Positions 47,976 to 60,636 of a stretch of 64,000 nt of DNA are shown in pieces (position 1 is the stretch's first letter; each line of letters begins with the position of its first letter). Source of the stretch: Siphonodentalium dalli (Eukaryota > Mollusca > Scaphopoda > Gadilida > Siphonodentaliidae). The notes below the pieces were generated by a model. It ran no database searches. It saw nothing but the letters and a program-made list of their open reading frames with translations, and was not told the origin of the DNA. The translations under genes were made by a program, and so were the position numbers. The DNA is taken from assembly GCA_032622095.1 (NCBI GenBank), contig CP136069.1, forward strand, positions 49,646,760 to 49,710,759. The letters are read 5' to 3'.

Positions 47976-48948
47976 GATCTGATGTTACGTGAGCTAGCCT
48001 TTTGCATCGCGCATTTCGGTGCGCTGATCCTTCTTACTAAATCTCTACATCCGCGTCCCGGTGTGCATCGGGCATCGCATTCAGAGTTTACCTAACTTTC
48101 ATAATTGCATAATTTCCCACTAATTACTCATATATTTCCGGAAATATGAGCAGTTCATGGACATATCTCCAAATGAACAAAGCATCAAAATGATCCGAGC
48201 TCAATTTGTCTCATACATATGGACACCCCCCCCCCCCCCATTATGTAAAATTATATATGTCCAAACTAATAATCCCAGTCGCCCCATACGAATATTATGT
48301 GTTCATCTATAATATCATTATAGAGACCAGACACAAAATATCACCCACCCCAATTTAAATGCATAATTGGATGTAAACCCGCTCCCACCAAACAATCCTA
48401 ACCCCATTGTGTATACATATATGTTCATATTAACAATCCCACTCGTCCCACCAACGTACATACAAACAACCCCCACCCCCCCCCCCCCCCCCCCCCCATT
48501 GTGTAAAATTATATGTTCATACTTTCAATCCAATTCGCCCCATACGAATATTGCGTGTTCAGCTATAATATCATTATAGAGACCAAACACGCAATATACC
48601 ACCCATGTTAACTGCATGATTGGATGTAAACCCGTTCCCACCAAACAATCCTAACCCCATTGTGTATACATATATGTTCTTACTAATAATCCCACTCGCA
48701 CCACCACTGTTCATATGAACACCCCCCCAAACAGAAATACAAATGCGCGCCACTATTTATTTATAACACGCCGTATTACCCATCCCGCCCCGCCAGCGTG
48801 CGTATACCCACATCCAAGTAAACTGAAATATATGGAAAATATATCGCTTTCAGATGTTACCGCTTTCAGATGTTACCTAATGCTCATAATTCCCCAACTA
48901 ATTACCTGCCCAACAATCCCATCGACAGCCACTCACCCAACGTCATAA

Positions 48949-49660
48949 ATCAACCAGCACACCTCACCTCAACCAACATATTCTTCCCACACTATTCCGT
49001 CGACTTCACCACCCCCTCAACCATCTCAACCTCACCGTCTAGACATACCGCCACCTACAAATCCAGGTCTGCCTCATAACTCATCGACATCAGCTATATT
49101 ACCACCTCAACGAGTTCAACATAATTACTCGGCCATCCCACAACCAACCGGTCGCCCTCAACTGCCACGTTCACCCGGTCGGCGGCAACCGAAACCTGTT
49201 CAGCAGCCCCCGAAACCCGCCCAAAAATCTTCTCGATAGCCACTCGCCCAACGTCACCAAAATCAAACCAGCATCCCCCACATCAACCAACGGATTATTA
49301 CCACCCACCTCACTGCCTCCTGAACCAGCTCAACCTCAAACCAAGCTACCCGACCTAGCTACCCACCACAATCAGCTTTATTACTACCTCAACGAATTCA
49401 ACATAATTACTTAGCCATCCCGAAACCAACACGTCGCCCTCAACTGCCACGTCAACCCGTCCGACAGTAACCGAAACATGTTCAACAGCCTCCGAAACCC
49501 GCCCAACAACCTCGACAGCCACTGGCCCAACGTCACCAATCAGCCCAGCAGAATCAACCGACCGAACCTCAACCAACGGATGCTTCCTATACGCCTCCGT
49601 CGACCTCACCGCCCCCTCGACCAGCTCAACCGCACTCCCAGCCATGCCACAGGTACAACC
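48949..49660 (+). pseudogene. Proline/glutamine-rich coding-like zone in unit A, internally repeated
   Basis: One plus-strand frame reads a low-complexity Pro/Gln/Ser protein over most of 700 bases, interrupted by only a few stops. Examples are TIPSTSPPPQPSQPH, LPPQRVQHNYSAIP and QPKPVQQPPKPAQKSS before a TAG at 49,237-49,239. A second round gives LLPQRIQHNYLAIPKPTRRP, then a TAA, then KHVQQPPKPAQQPRQPLAQR and STSPPPRPAQPHSQP. The same peptides recur in the same order, so a coding repeat of roughly 300-400 bases has been duplicated and then lost its frame. I recognise no family; disordered Pro/Gln-rich proteins of this kind are not diagnostic. It is not visible as one long frame. Confidence 0.5.
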
Positions 49661-50349
49661 CCCCCCCCCCCCAACCAAAATACAAATGCGTGCCACCATG
49701 TATTTCTATATACAAACACGCACTATTACCCATCCCTCCCACTTATATATAAAATCATGCCCGCCAAACAAACTTAACCCCATTGTGTATACATGTACAT
49801 GTTCCTACTAATAATCCCACTAGCCCCAATAATATTCAGTTATATATAAAACCGTGCCCACCAAACAAAAATAACCCATTGTGTATACATGTATGTTCAT
49901 ACTAATAATCTCACTAGCCCCAATAATATACACAGGCACAAACCAAAAACCCCCTACCAAAATACAAATGCGTGCTACCATGTATTTCTATATACAAACA
50001 CGCACTATTACCCATCCCGCCCACTTATATATAAAACCGTGCCCGCCAAACAAAATTAACCCCATTGTGTATAAATGTATCTTCCTACTAATAATCCCTC
50101 TATCCCCAATAATATACACAGGTACAAAATCCCCCCCCCCCCAGAACCAAAATACAAATGCGTGCCACGACGTATCTCTATATACAAACACGCACTTTTA
50201 CCCATCCCGCCCACTCCAGCATGCTTATACGCAGACTGGTACCCTCCATGTAAACTCAATCCAATTATGACCGATATAAACCCACTAACATGCACTATTT
50301 ACCCCACACACCCGCCCATTCCAGCACGCCCAATATATAGATAAACATC

Positions 50350-50637
50350 TACCAAATATTAAATTTATTCCCAAAAAAAAAAAAAAAAAATAAATAAATA
50401 AATAAAACAAAATATCGTCCCAAATAAAATATAGGTATACCCACATCAACCCAACAGCATGCCTATAAACACAGTCATGTACCTGAACCGACCCCAAAAT
50501 GTATTTATGTAACACTAATATACCCATTCCATTCCGGATAAATTCCAAATATCCAAAATTACCAGAGCTCTATTTTTCTCATTATTTCATTTGGTTTTCC
50601 AAAAATCGGTTCACACTCTGACGAGACTTTACCGAGG
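50350..50637. repeat. 290-bp block, mid-unit copy (unit A)
   Basis: This matches 47,495-47,779 at the end of the preceding unit. Both contain CGTCCCAAATAA, CATGTACCTGAACCGA, GGATAAATTCCAAATAT (or AGATAAATTCC) and then AATCGGTTCACACTCTGACG followed by AGACTTTACCGA. Similarity is around 80 percent by eye. Here it is followed by GGGGTATGACATTAC and the coding-like zone; at the other site it is followed by the sequence leading to R. Confidence 0.85.
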
Positions 50638-50863
50638 GGTATGACATTACAATATGCATGGGAGTGGACCACACATAACCCTCCACGGTCTAGACTGACA
50701 CATTCCGTCACGTGTTGACAGAATATATCCAATCATATTAAGCCACCCACCCAGTCACTGTAAACAAGAACACATGGGCGGGGCCTGCACAGCATGAGTA
50801 CCGCTCCCCGTACCTCTGTCTCACCACTGATCACTAACCATACATCCTCTCAATAATCTCAAC

Positions 50864-51580
50864 ATGACCAGACGATTAAATAGAGCCAAACACCAGCAAA
50901 ACGAATATGCCAACTTTGACCAGATGGAATGCCGTCAAACTATAGCCAAGGATCCTGTCATCCGAATCCGACAAGAGAGGACTAAATTCGGAACCTTTCA
51001 GACTTCATGCTAAGAATTCATGTTCTCAGCCTTGGATTAAATTCTGTTCGTCTACGACTCCCAGTCGTGCTCAATTAATGAAGGATTTCTACCCACTGGA
51101 ACGTTCCATGCGTCTATTCAATGAAATGGTGAGTACTATCAAACCCAAACACCATTTCTCCTCCAAATTATGTAAAAAAATCGTATGTAATAGACAAAGT
51201 TAATGCTGGCGGCCCCAAGGCATCATAATACGCCGTGACCACATGATATCCGTTCCCCAATTCCAATCATCAAAGGGGTTTATGCGCCAACCCACGCGTG
51301 AACAAACCATATGGTTCCCTTTTACTATCCAATGTAATATTATGTTTCAAACCAACTCGAACACCGCAACCCATATAACTGTCAAAGTCGTATCAGCGGA
51401 TGATATCCGATACTAACACCAGCATCCTCTGGTGAAACCCGACAGGAAACAACACCAATCCTACAGGTGGTAGACAAGCACTCACAGATGTGCGACCAAT
51501 TAATTATATTCCCAGACTCATATCAAAGTACAAACAATCGGCCGTTCCTGTATGACCGAAATCGAAACCGAATCTCATAA
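50864..51580 (+). pseudogene. Cluster of short overlapping coding-like frames in unit A
   Basis: Four plus-strand frames follow or overlap one another: 50,864-51,013 (49 codons, starts MTRRLNRAKHQQNEYANFDQ), 50,946-51,203 (through SRAQLMKDFYPLERSMRLFN), 51,243-51,416 (57 codons, starts MISVPQFQSSKGFMRQPTRE) and 51,404-51,580 (through QLIIFPDSYQSTNNRPFLYD). Their amino-acid composition is balanced, unlike the low-complexity frames elsewhere in the unit. A GGTGAGTAC donor-like site follows the codons for FNEM near 51,129. Upstream lie CACGTG and GGGCGGGGCC. They may be exons or a frameshifted gene. I recognise no protein family. Conservation in the other copy reflects recent duplication, not proven selection. 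Confidence 0.4.
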
Positions 51581-51839
51581 TTATATCGCCTATTACTAGA
51601 AAAATTGACAAGCAACCATTCAACCCCCCCCCCCCCCTCTTGACCCCAGACCACTGGTCTGGATTAGGCGTTGAGCTAGGAATATCACTCAAGATAAACA
51701 CGAAAATGAGCAACAACCCCCCCCCCCATTATAACGGCCAAACACGCAATATCATGTTCAGATATATCATTATAGACAATATATATATGCAACCCCCTCC
51801 CCAATTATATACCAAACACGCGATATCATCCTCCCATAT

Positions 51840-53640
51840 GAACTGCATGCTTGTATATAAACCCGTGCCCGCCAAACAAAGTTAACCCCATTGAAAGATA
51901 AACCCGTGCCGGCCAAACAATCATAATCCCATTGTGTAAACATATATGTTCATACTAACAACCCCATACCAGTTGTGTGTTCAGCTATAATAACATTATA
52001 GAGACCAGACACACAATATCACCCTCCCATCTTAACTGCATGCTCGTAAATAAACCCATGCCCGCCATTATGCAAACATATCTGTGCCTACTAATAACCC
52101 CCATTCACCCTATACGCTATATCACCCCCCCCCCCCCAATTTTAACTTCATCATTGGATGTAAACCCGTGCCCACCAAACAAACTTAACCCCATAGAGAC
52201 AAATAACGTATTATCACCCCCCCCCCCCACATCAACTGCATGCGTAGATTCGATGAACCCGTGCCCGCCAAACAATCATAATCCCATTGTGTAAACATAG
52301 ATGTTCATACTAACAACCCCATACCAGTTGTGTGTTCAGCTATAATAACATTATAGAGACCAGACACACAATATCACCCTCCCATCTTAACTGCATGCTC
52401 GTAAATAAACCCATGCCCGCCATTATGCAAACATATCTGTGCCTACTAATAACCCCCATTCACCCTATAAGCTATATCACCCCCCCCCCCCCATAGAGAC
52501 AAATAACGTCTTATCACCCCCTCCCACATCAACTGCATGCGTAGATTCGATAAACCCGTGCCCGCCAAACAATCATAATCCCATTGTGTAAACATATATG
52601 TTCCCACTAACAACCCCATACCAGTTGTGTGCTCAGCTATAATAACATTATAGAGACCAGACACACAATATCCCCATACCAGTTGTGTGCTCAGCTATAA
52701 TAACATTATAGAGACCAGACACACAATATCCCCATACCAGTTGTGTGTTCAGCTATAATAACATTATAGAGACCAGACACACAATATCACCCTCCCACCT
52801 TAACTGCATGCTCGTAAATAAACCCGTACCCACCACTATGTAAACATATATGTACCCACTAATAACCCTCATTCACCCTATACCCCCTCACCATGTTAAC
52901 TACATCATTGGATGTAAACCCGTGCCCACCAAACAACTTAACCCCATAGAGACAAATAACGTCTTATCAACCCCCCCCCCCCCCCACATCAACTGCATGC
53001 GTAGATTCGATAAACTCGTGCCCGCCAAACAATCATAATCCCATTGTGTAAACATATATGTTCATACTGACAACGCCATACCAGTTGTGTGTTCAGCTAT
53101 AATAACATTATAGAGACCAGACACACAATATCACCCTCCCACCTTAACTACATGCTCGTAAATAAACCCGTACCCACCATTATGTAAACATATATGTACC
53201 CACTAATAACCCTCATTCACCCTATACCACCCCCCCCCCCATTTTAACTACATCATTAGATGTAAACCCGTGCCCACCAAACAACTTAACCCCATAGAGA
53301 CAAATAACGTCTTATCACCCCCCCCCCCCCCACATCAACTGCATGCGTAGATTTGATAAACCCGTGCCCGCCAAACAATCATAATCCCATTGTGTAAACA
53401 TATAGGTTCATACTAACAACGCCATACCAGTTGTGTGTTCAGCTATAATAACATTATAGAGACCAGACACACAATATCACCCTCCCATCTTAACTGCATA
53501 CTCGTACATAAACCCGTGCCCGCCATTATGTAAACGTATATGTGCCTACTAATAACCCCCATTCACCCTATACGCTATATCACACCCCCCCCCCCCCATT
53601 TCAACTACATCATTGGATGTAAACCCGTGCCCACCAAACA
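51840..53640. repeat. Hairpin and poly-C modules (unit A)
   Basis: A module of variable length (roughly 60 to 370 bases) repeats many times. Parts recur in order: AAACCCGTGCCCGCCAAACA, ATCCCATTGTGTAAACATAT, ATACCAGTTGTGTGTTCAG, then the perfect hairpin CTATAATAACATTATAG, then AGAGACCAGACACACAATAT, then CACCCTCCC, and often a run of 8-18 C. At 52,617-52,790 a short 62-bp version is present three times in a row. The short frames here are rich in Pro, Asn and Thr because of the base composition and are not genes. Confidence 0.9.
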
Positions 53641-54270
53641 AACTTAACCCCATTATGTATACATATATGTTCCTACTAATAATCCCATTCGCGCCATCCA
53701 TGAACGTACATATGTACAATCCCCCCCCAACAGAAATACAAATGTGCGCCACGATTTATTTATATACACAAACACGCATTATTACCCATCCCGCCCCCTC
53801 CATCGTGCGTATACTCACACCCATGCCATCCAAGTAATCTGAAATATATGGAAACGTCTGCCAATTAAATTAAATTCATCCCCAAAATATATAGACATGT
53901 GTATCCATTTCGTCCCAAATAAGATTGTTGATACCCACACCAACCTAACAACATGTCTATAAACCCATTCATGTACCTGAACCGAACCCTAAATGTATTT
54001 ATGTAATAAGTAATACACCCATTCCTTTCCAGATAAATTCCAAATATCTAAAATGATCCGAGCTCAAATTCGCTCAATATTCTTTTGATTTTCTAAAAAT
54101 CGGTTCACACTCTGACGAGACTTTACCGAATTAATATAGGTTTATCACTTGATAAAACTATATCAAATTAGTCGAAACGTCGCCATCAACACTTCATCAA
54201 ATCTGACCCTCACTGATGTATGTGTGAATATCACGAATGGTAACTCTGATATGCGATGTCAGGTGCAACG

Positions 54271-54330
54271 CTGGGACGGACTGGTGTATAGATGGTAAGA
54301 GGTAGGTTTTTCTCACCTTCTATATAAACT
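54271..54330 (+). repeat. R repeat, copy 3
   Basis: Same 60-bp sequence and same flanks as copy 2, exactly 6,355 bp downstream of it. Confidence 0.95.
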
Positions 54331-55301
54331 GATCTGATGTTACGTGAGCTAGCCTTTTGCATCGCGCATTTCGGTGCGCTGATCCTTCTTACTAAATCTC
54401 TACATCCGCGTCCCGGTGTGCATCGGGCATCGCATTCAGAGTTTACCTAACTTTCATAATTGCATAATTTCCCACTAATTACTCATATATTTCCGGAAAT
54501 ATGAGCAGTTCATGGACATATCTCCAAATGAACAAAGCATCAAAATGATCCGAGCTCAATTTGTCTCATACATATGGACACCCCCCCCCCCCCCCCCCAT
54601 TATGTAAAATTATATATGTCCAAACTAATAATCCCAGTCGCCCCATACGAATATTATGTGTTCATCTATAATATCATTATAGAGACCAGACACAAAATAT
54701 CACCCACCCCAATTTAAATGCATAATTGGATGTAAACCCGCTCCCACCAAACAATCCTAACCCCATTGTGTATACATATATGTTCATATTAACAATCCCA
54801 CTCGTCCCACCAACGTACATACAAACAACCCCCACCCCCCCCCCCCCCCCATTGTGTAAAATTATATGTTCATACTTTCAATCCAATTCGCCCCATACGA
54901 ATATTGCGTGTTCAGCTATAATATCATTATAGAGACCAAACACGCAATATACCACCCATGTTAACTGCATGATTGGATGTAAACCCGTTCCCACCAAACA
55001 ATCCTAACCCCATTGTGTATACATATATGTTCTTACTAATAATCCCACTCGCACCACCACTGTTCATATGAACACCCCCCCAAACAGAAATACAAATGCG
55101 CGCCACTATTTATTTATAACACGCCGTATTACCCATCCCGCCCCGCCAGCGTGCGTATACCCACATCCAAGTAAACTGAAATATATGGAAAATATATCGC
55201 TTTCAGATGTTACCCGCTTTCAGATGTTACCTAATGCTCATAATTCCCCAACTAATTACCTGCCCAACAATCCCATCGACAGCCACTCACCCAACGTCAT
55301 A

Positions 55302-56014
55302 AATCAACCAGCACACCTCACCTCAACCAACATATTCTTCCCACACTATTCCGTCGACTTCACCACCCCCTCAACCATCTCAACCTCACCGTCTAGACAT
55401 ACCGCCACCTACAAATCCAGGTCTGCCTCATAACTCATCGACATCAGCTATATTACCACCTCAACGAGTTCAACATAATTACTCGGCCATCCCACAACCA
55501 ACCGGTCGCCCTCAACTGCCACGTTCACCCGGTCGGCGGCAACCGAAACCTGTTCAGCAGCCCCCGAAACCCGCCCAAAAATCTTCTCGATAGCCACTCG
55601 CCCAACGTCACCAAAATCAAACCAGCATCCCCCACATCAACCAACGGATTATTACCACCCACCTCACTGCCTCCTGAACCAGCTCAACCTCAAACCAAGC
55701 TACCCGACCTAGCTACCCACCACAATCAGCTTTATTACTACCTCAACGAATTCAACATAATTACTTAGCCATCCCGAAACCAACACGTCGCCCTCAACTG
55801 CCACGTCAACCCGTCCGACAGTAACCGAAACATGTTCAACAGCCTCCGAAACCCGCCCAACAACCTCGACAGCCACTGGCCCAACGTCACCAATCAGCCC
55901 AGCAGAATCAACCGACCGAACCTCAACCAACGGATGCTTCCTATACGCCTCCGTCGACCTCACCGCCCCCTCGACCAGCTCAACCGCACTCCCAGCCATG
56001 CCACAGGTACAACC
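55302..56014 (+). pseudogene. Proline/glutamine-rich coding-like zone in unit B
   Basis: Second copy of the zone at 48,949-49,660 with the same frame, the same peptides (such as LPPQRVQHNYSAIP and STSPPPRPAQPHSQP) and the same internal stops. The shared stops mean the frame was already broken before the units were duplicated, or that these stops are not read in the real product. Confidence 0.5.
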
Positions 56015-57217
56015 CCCCCCCCCCCCAACCAAAATACAAATGCGTGCCACCATGTATTTCTATATACAAACACGCACTATTACCCATCCCTCCCACTTAT
56101 ATATAAAATCATGCCCGCCAAACAAACTTAACCCCATTGTGTATACATGTACATGTTCCTACTAATAATCCCACTAGCCCCAATAATATTCAGTTATATA
56201 TAAAACCGTGCCCACCAAACAAAAATAACCCATTGTGTATACATGTATGTTCATACTAATAATCTCACTAGCCCCAATAATATACACAGGCACAAACCAA
56301 AAACCCCCTACCAAAATACAAATGCGTGCTACCATGTATTTCTATATACAAACACGCACTATTACCCATCCCGCCCACTTATATATAAAACCGTGCCCGC
56401 CAAACAAAATTAACCCCATTGTGTATAAATGTATCTTCCTACTAATAATCCCTCTATCCCCAATAATATACACAGGTACAAAATCCCCCCCCCCCCCCCA
56501 GAACCAAAATACAAATGCGTGCCACGACGTATCTCTATATACAAACACGCACTTTTACCCATCCCGCCCACTCCAGCATGCTTATACGCAGACTGGTACC
56601 CTCCATGTAAACTCAATCCAATTATGACCGATATAAACCCACTAACATGCACTATTTACCCCACACACCCGCCCATTCCAGCACGCCCAATATATAGATA
56701 AACATCTACCAAATATTAAATTTATTCCCAAAAAAAAAAAAAAATAAATAAATAAATAAAACAAAATATCGTCCCAAATAAAATATAGGTATACCCACAT
56801 CAACCCAACAGCATGCCTATAAACACAGTCATGTACCTGAACCGACCCCAAAATGTATTTATGTAACACTAATATACCCATTCCATTCCGGATAAATTCC
56901 AAATATCCAAAATTACCAGAGCTCTATTTTTCTCATTATTTCATTTGGTTTTCCAAAAATCGGTTCACACTCTGACGAGACTTTACCGAGGGGTATGACA
57001 TTACAATATGCATGGGAGTGGACCACACATAACCCTCCACGGTCTAGACTGACACATTCCGTCACGTGTTGACAGAATATATCCAATCATATTAAGCCAC
57101 CCACCCAGTCACTGTAAACAAGAACACATGGGCGGGGCCTGCACAGCATGAGTACCGCTCCCCGTACCTCTGTCTCACCACTGATCACTAACCATACATC
57201 CTCTCAATAATCTCAAC

Positions 57218-57934
57218 ATGACCAGACGATTAAATAGAGCCAAACACCAGCAAAACGAATATGCCAACTTTGACCAGTTGGAATGCCGTCAAACTATAGC
57301 CAAGGATCCTGTCATCCGAATCCGACAAGAGAGGACTAAATTCGGAACCTTTCAGACTTCATGCTAAGAATTCATGTTCTCAGCCTTGGATTAAATTCTG
57401 TTCGTCTACGACTCCCAGTCGTGCTCAATTAATGAAGGATTTCTACCCACTGGAACGTTCCATGCGTCTATTCAATGAAATGGTGAGTACTATCAAACCC
57501 AAACACCATTTCTCCTCCAAATTATGTAAAAAAATCGTATGTAATAGACAAAGTTAATGCTGGCGGCCCCAAGGCATCATAATACGCCGTGACCACATGA
57601 TATCCGTTCCCCAATTCCAATCATCAAAGGGGTTTATGCGCCAACCCACGCGTGAACAAACCATATGGTTCCCTTTTACTATCCAATGTAATATTATGTT
57701 TCAAACCAACTCGAACACCGCAACCCATATAACTGTCAAAGTCGTATCAGCGGATGATATCCGATACTAACACCAGCATCCTCTGGTGAAACCCGACAGG
57801 AAACAACACCAATCCTACAGGTGGTAGACAAGCACTCACAGATGTGCGACCAATTAATTATATTCCCAGACTCATATCAAAGTACAAACAATCGGCCGTT
57901 CCTGTATGACCGAAATCGAAACCGAATCTCATAA
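57218..57934 (+). pseudogene. Cluster of short overlapping coding-like frames in unit B
   Basis: Second copy of the cluster at 50,864-51,580. All four frames are preserved. The only change seen is Met to Leu in the first frame (DQMECR becomes DQLECR). The donor-like GGTGAGTAC and upstream GGGCGGGGCC are also preserved. Confidence 0.4.
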
Positions 57935-60636
57935 TTATATCGCCTATTACTAGAAAAATTGACAAGCAACCATTCAACCCCCCCCCCCCCCCCCCTCTTG
58001 ACCCCAGACCACTGGTCTGGATTAGGCGTTGAGCTAGGAATATCACTCAAGATAAACACGAAAATGAGCAACAACCCCCCCCCCCCCCATTATAACGGCC
58101 AAACACGCAATATCATGTTCAGATATATCATTATAGACAATATATATATGCAACCCCCTCCCCAATTATATACCAAACACGCGATATCATCCTCCCATAT
58201 GAACTGCATGCTTGTATATAAACCCGTGCCCGCCAAACAAAGTTAACCCCATTGAAAGATAAACCCGTGCCGGCCAAACAATCATAATCCCATTGTGTAA
58301 ACATATATGTTCATACTAACAACCCCATACCAGTTGTGTGTTCAGCTATAATAACATTATAGAGACCAGACACACAATATCACCCTCCCATCTTAACTGC
58401 ATGCTCGTAAATAAACCCATGCCCGCCATTATGCAAACATATCTGTGCCTACTAATAACCCCCATTCACCCTATACGCTATATCACCCCCCCCCCCCCAA
58501 TTTTAACTTCATCATTGGATGTAAACCCGTGCCCACCAAACAAACTTAACCCCATAGAGACAAATAACGTATTATCACCCCCCCCCCCCCCCCACATCAA
58601 CTGCATGCGTAGATTCGATGAACCCGTGCCCGCCAAACAATCATAATCCCATTGTGTAAACATAGATGTTCATACTAACAACCCCATACCAGTTGTGTGT
58701 TCAGCTATAATAACATTATAGAGACCAGACACACAATATCACCCTCCCATCTTAACTGCATGCTCGTAAATAAACCCATGCCCGCCATTATGCAAACATA
58801 TCTGTGCCTACTAATAACCCCCATTCACCCTATAAGCTATATCACCCCCCCCCCCCCCATAGAGACAAATAACGTCTTATCACCCCCTCCCACATCAACT
58901 GCATGCGTAGATTCGATAAACCCGTGCCCGCCAAACAATCATAATCCCATTGTGTAAACATATATGTTCCCACTAACAACCCCATACCAGTTGTGTGCTC
59001 AGCTATAATAACATTATAGAGACCAGACACACAATATCCCCATACCAGTTGTGTGCTCAGCTATAATAACATTATAGAGACCAGACACACAATATCCCCA
59101 TACCAGTTGTGTGTTCAGCTATAATAACATTATAGAGACCAGACACACAATATCACCCTCCCACCTTAACTGCATGCTCGTAAATAAACCCGTACCCACC
59201 ACTATGTAAACATATATGTACCCACTAATAACCCTCATTCACCCTATACCCCCTCACCATGTTAACTACATCATTGGATGTAAACCCGTGCCCACCAAAC
59301 AACTTAACCCCATAGAGACAAATAACGTCTTATCAACCCCCCCCCCCCCCACATCAACTGCATGCGTAGATTCGATAAACTCGTGCCCGCCAAACAATCA
59401 TAATCCCATTGTGTAAACATATATGTTCATACTGACAACGCCATACCAGTTGTGTGTTCAGCTATAATAACATTATAGAGACCAGACACACAATATCACC
59501 CTCCCACCTTAACTACATGCTCGTAAATAAACCCGTACCCACCATTATGTAAACATATATGTACCCACTAATAACCCTCATTCACCCTATACCACCCCCC
59601 CCCCCCCATTTTAACTACATCATTAGATGTAAACCCGTGCCCACCAAACAACTTAACCCCATAGAGACAAATAACGTCTTATCACCCCCCCCCCCACATC
59701 AACTGCATGCGTAGATTTGATAAACCCGTGCCCGCCAAACAATCATAATCCCATTGTGTAAACATATAGGTTCATACTAACAACGCCATACCAGTTGTGT
59801 GTTCAGCTATAATAACATTATAGAGACCCAGACACACAATATCACCCTCCCATCTTAACTGCATACTCGTACATAAACCCGTGCCCGCCATTATGTAAAC
59901 GTATATGTGCCTACTAATAACCCCCATTCACCCTATACGCTATATCACACCCCCCCCCCCCCATTTCAACTACATCATTGGATGTAAACCCGTGCCCACC
60001 AAACAAACTTAACCCCATTATGTATACATATATGTTCCTACTAATAATCCCATTCGCGCCATCCATGAACGTACATATGTACAATCCCCCCCCCAACAGA
60101 AATACAAATGTGCGCCACGATTTATTTATATACACAAACACGCATTATTACCCATCCCGCCCCCTCCATCGTGCGTATACTCACACCCATGCCATCCAAG
60201 TAATCTGAAATATATGGAAACGTCTGCCAATTAAATTAAATTCATCCCCAAAATATATAGACATGTGTATCCATTTCGTCCCAAATAAGATTGTTGATAC
60301 CCACACCAACCTAACAACATGTCTATAAACCCATTCATGTACCTGAACCGAACCCTAAATGTATTTATGTAATAAGTAATACACCCATTCCTTTCCAGAT
60401 AAATTCCAAATATCTAAAATGATCCGAGCTCAAATTCGCTCAATATTCTTTTGATTTTCTAAAAATCGGTTCACACTCTGACGAGACTTTACCGAATTAA
60501 TATAGGTTTATCACTTGATAAAACTATATCAAATTAGTCGAAACGTCGCCATCAACACTTCATCAAATCTGACCCTCACTGATGTATGTGTGAATATCAC
60601 GAATGGTAACTCTGATATGCGATGTCAGGTGCAACG

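Larger units (their letters stand above)
47976..54270. repeat. Full U unit A (about 6.3 kb)
   Basis: In order the unit holds a unique start with a short CGCATTTCGGTGCG hairpin and the palindrome ATATTTCCGGAAATAT (48,132-48,147), poly-C modules, a proline/glutamine-rich coding-like zone (48,949-49,660), more poly-C modules, and a 290-bp block ending GACGAGACTTTACCGA (to 50,637). After that come a GC-richer zone with short overlapping frames (50,638-51,580), several hairpin modules (51,840-53,640), and a second copy of the 290-bp block before the next R. The plus strand is strongly C-rich and G-poor throughout. The inner duplication suggests the unit itself arose from two half-units. Confidence 0.9.
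54331..60636. repeat. Full U unit B (about 6.3 kb)
   Basis: Nearly identical to unit A, with the same order of parts. The differences I noticed are poly-C and poly-A run lengths (for example 18 against 14 A near 56,731), one extra C near 55,214 in a TTACCCGC context, an extra C in AGAGACCCAGAC near 59,826, and a single A to T change in the first short frame (near 57,271). Such high identity over 6.3 kb means a very recent duplication or ongoing homogenisation. Confidence 0.9.

Noticed and set aside
49355-50548. Minus-strand glycine/valine-rich frames of up to 129 codons in U
   Set aside because: They are shadows of poly-C and Pro-rich plus-strand sequence. Glycine runs come from G tracts, and the plus-strand peptide phrases are better conserved.
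50946-51203. Resemblance of one short frame to a rolling-circle Rep protein start
   Set aside because: Only a handful of residues looked similar, and no HUH, Walker or tyrosine motif follows.
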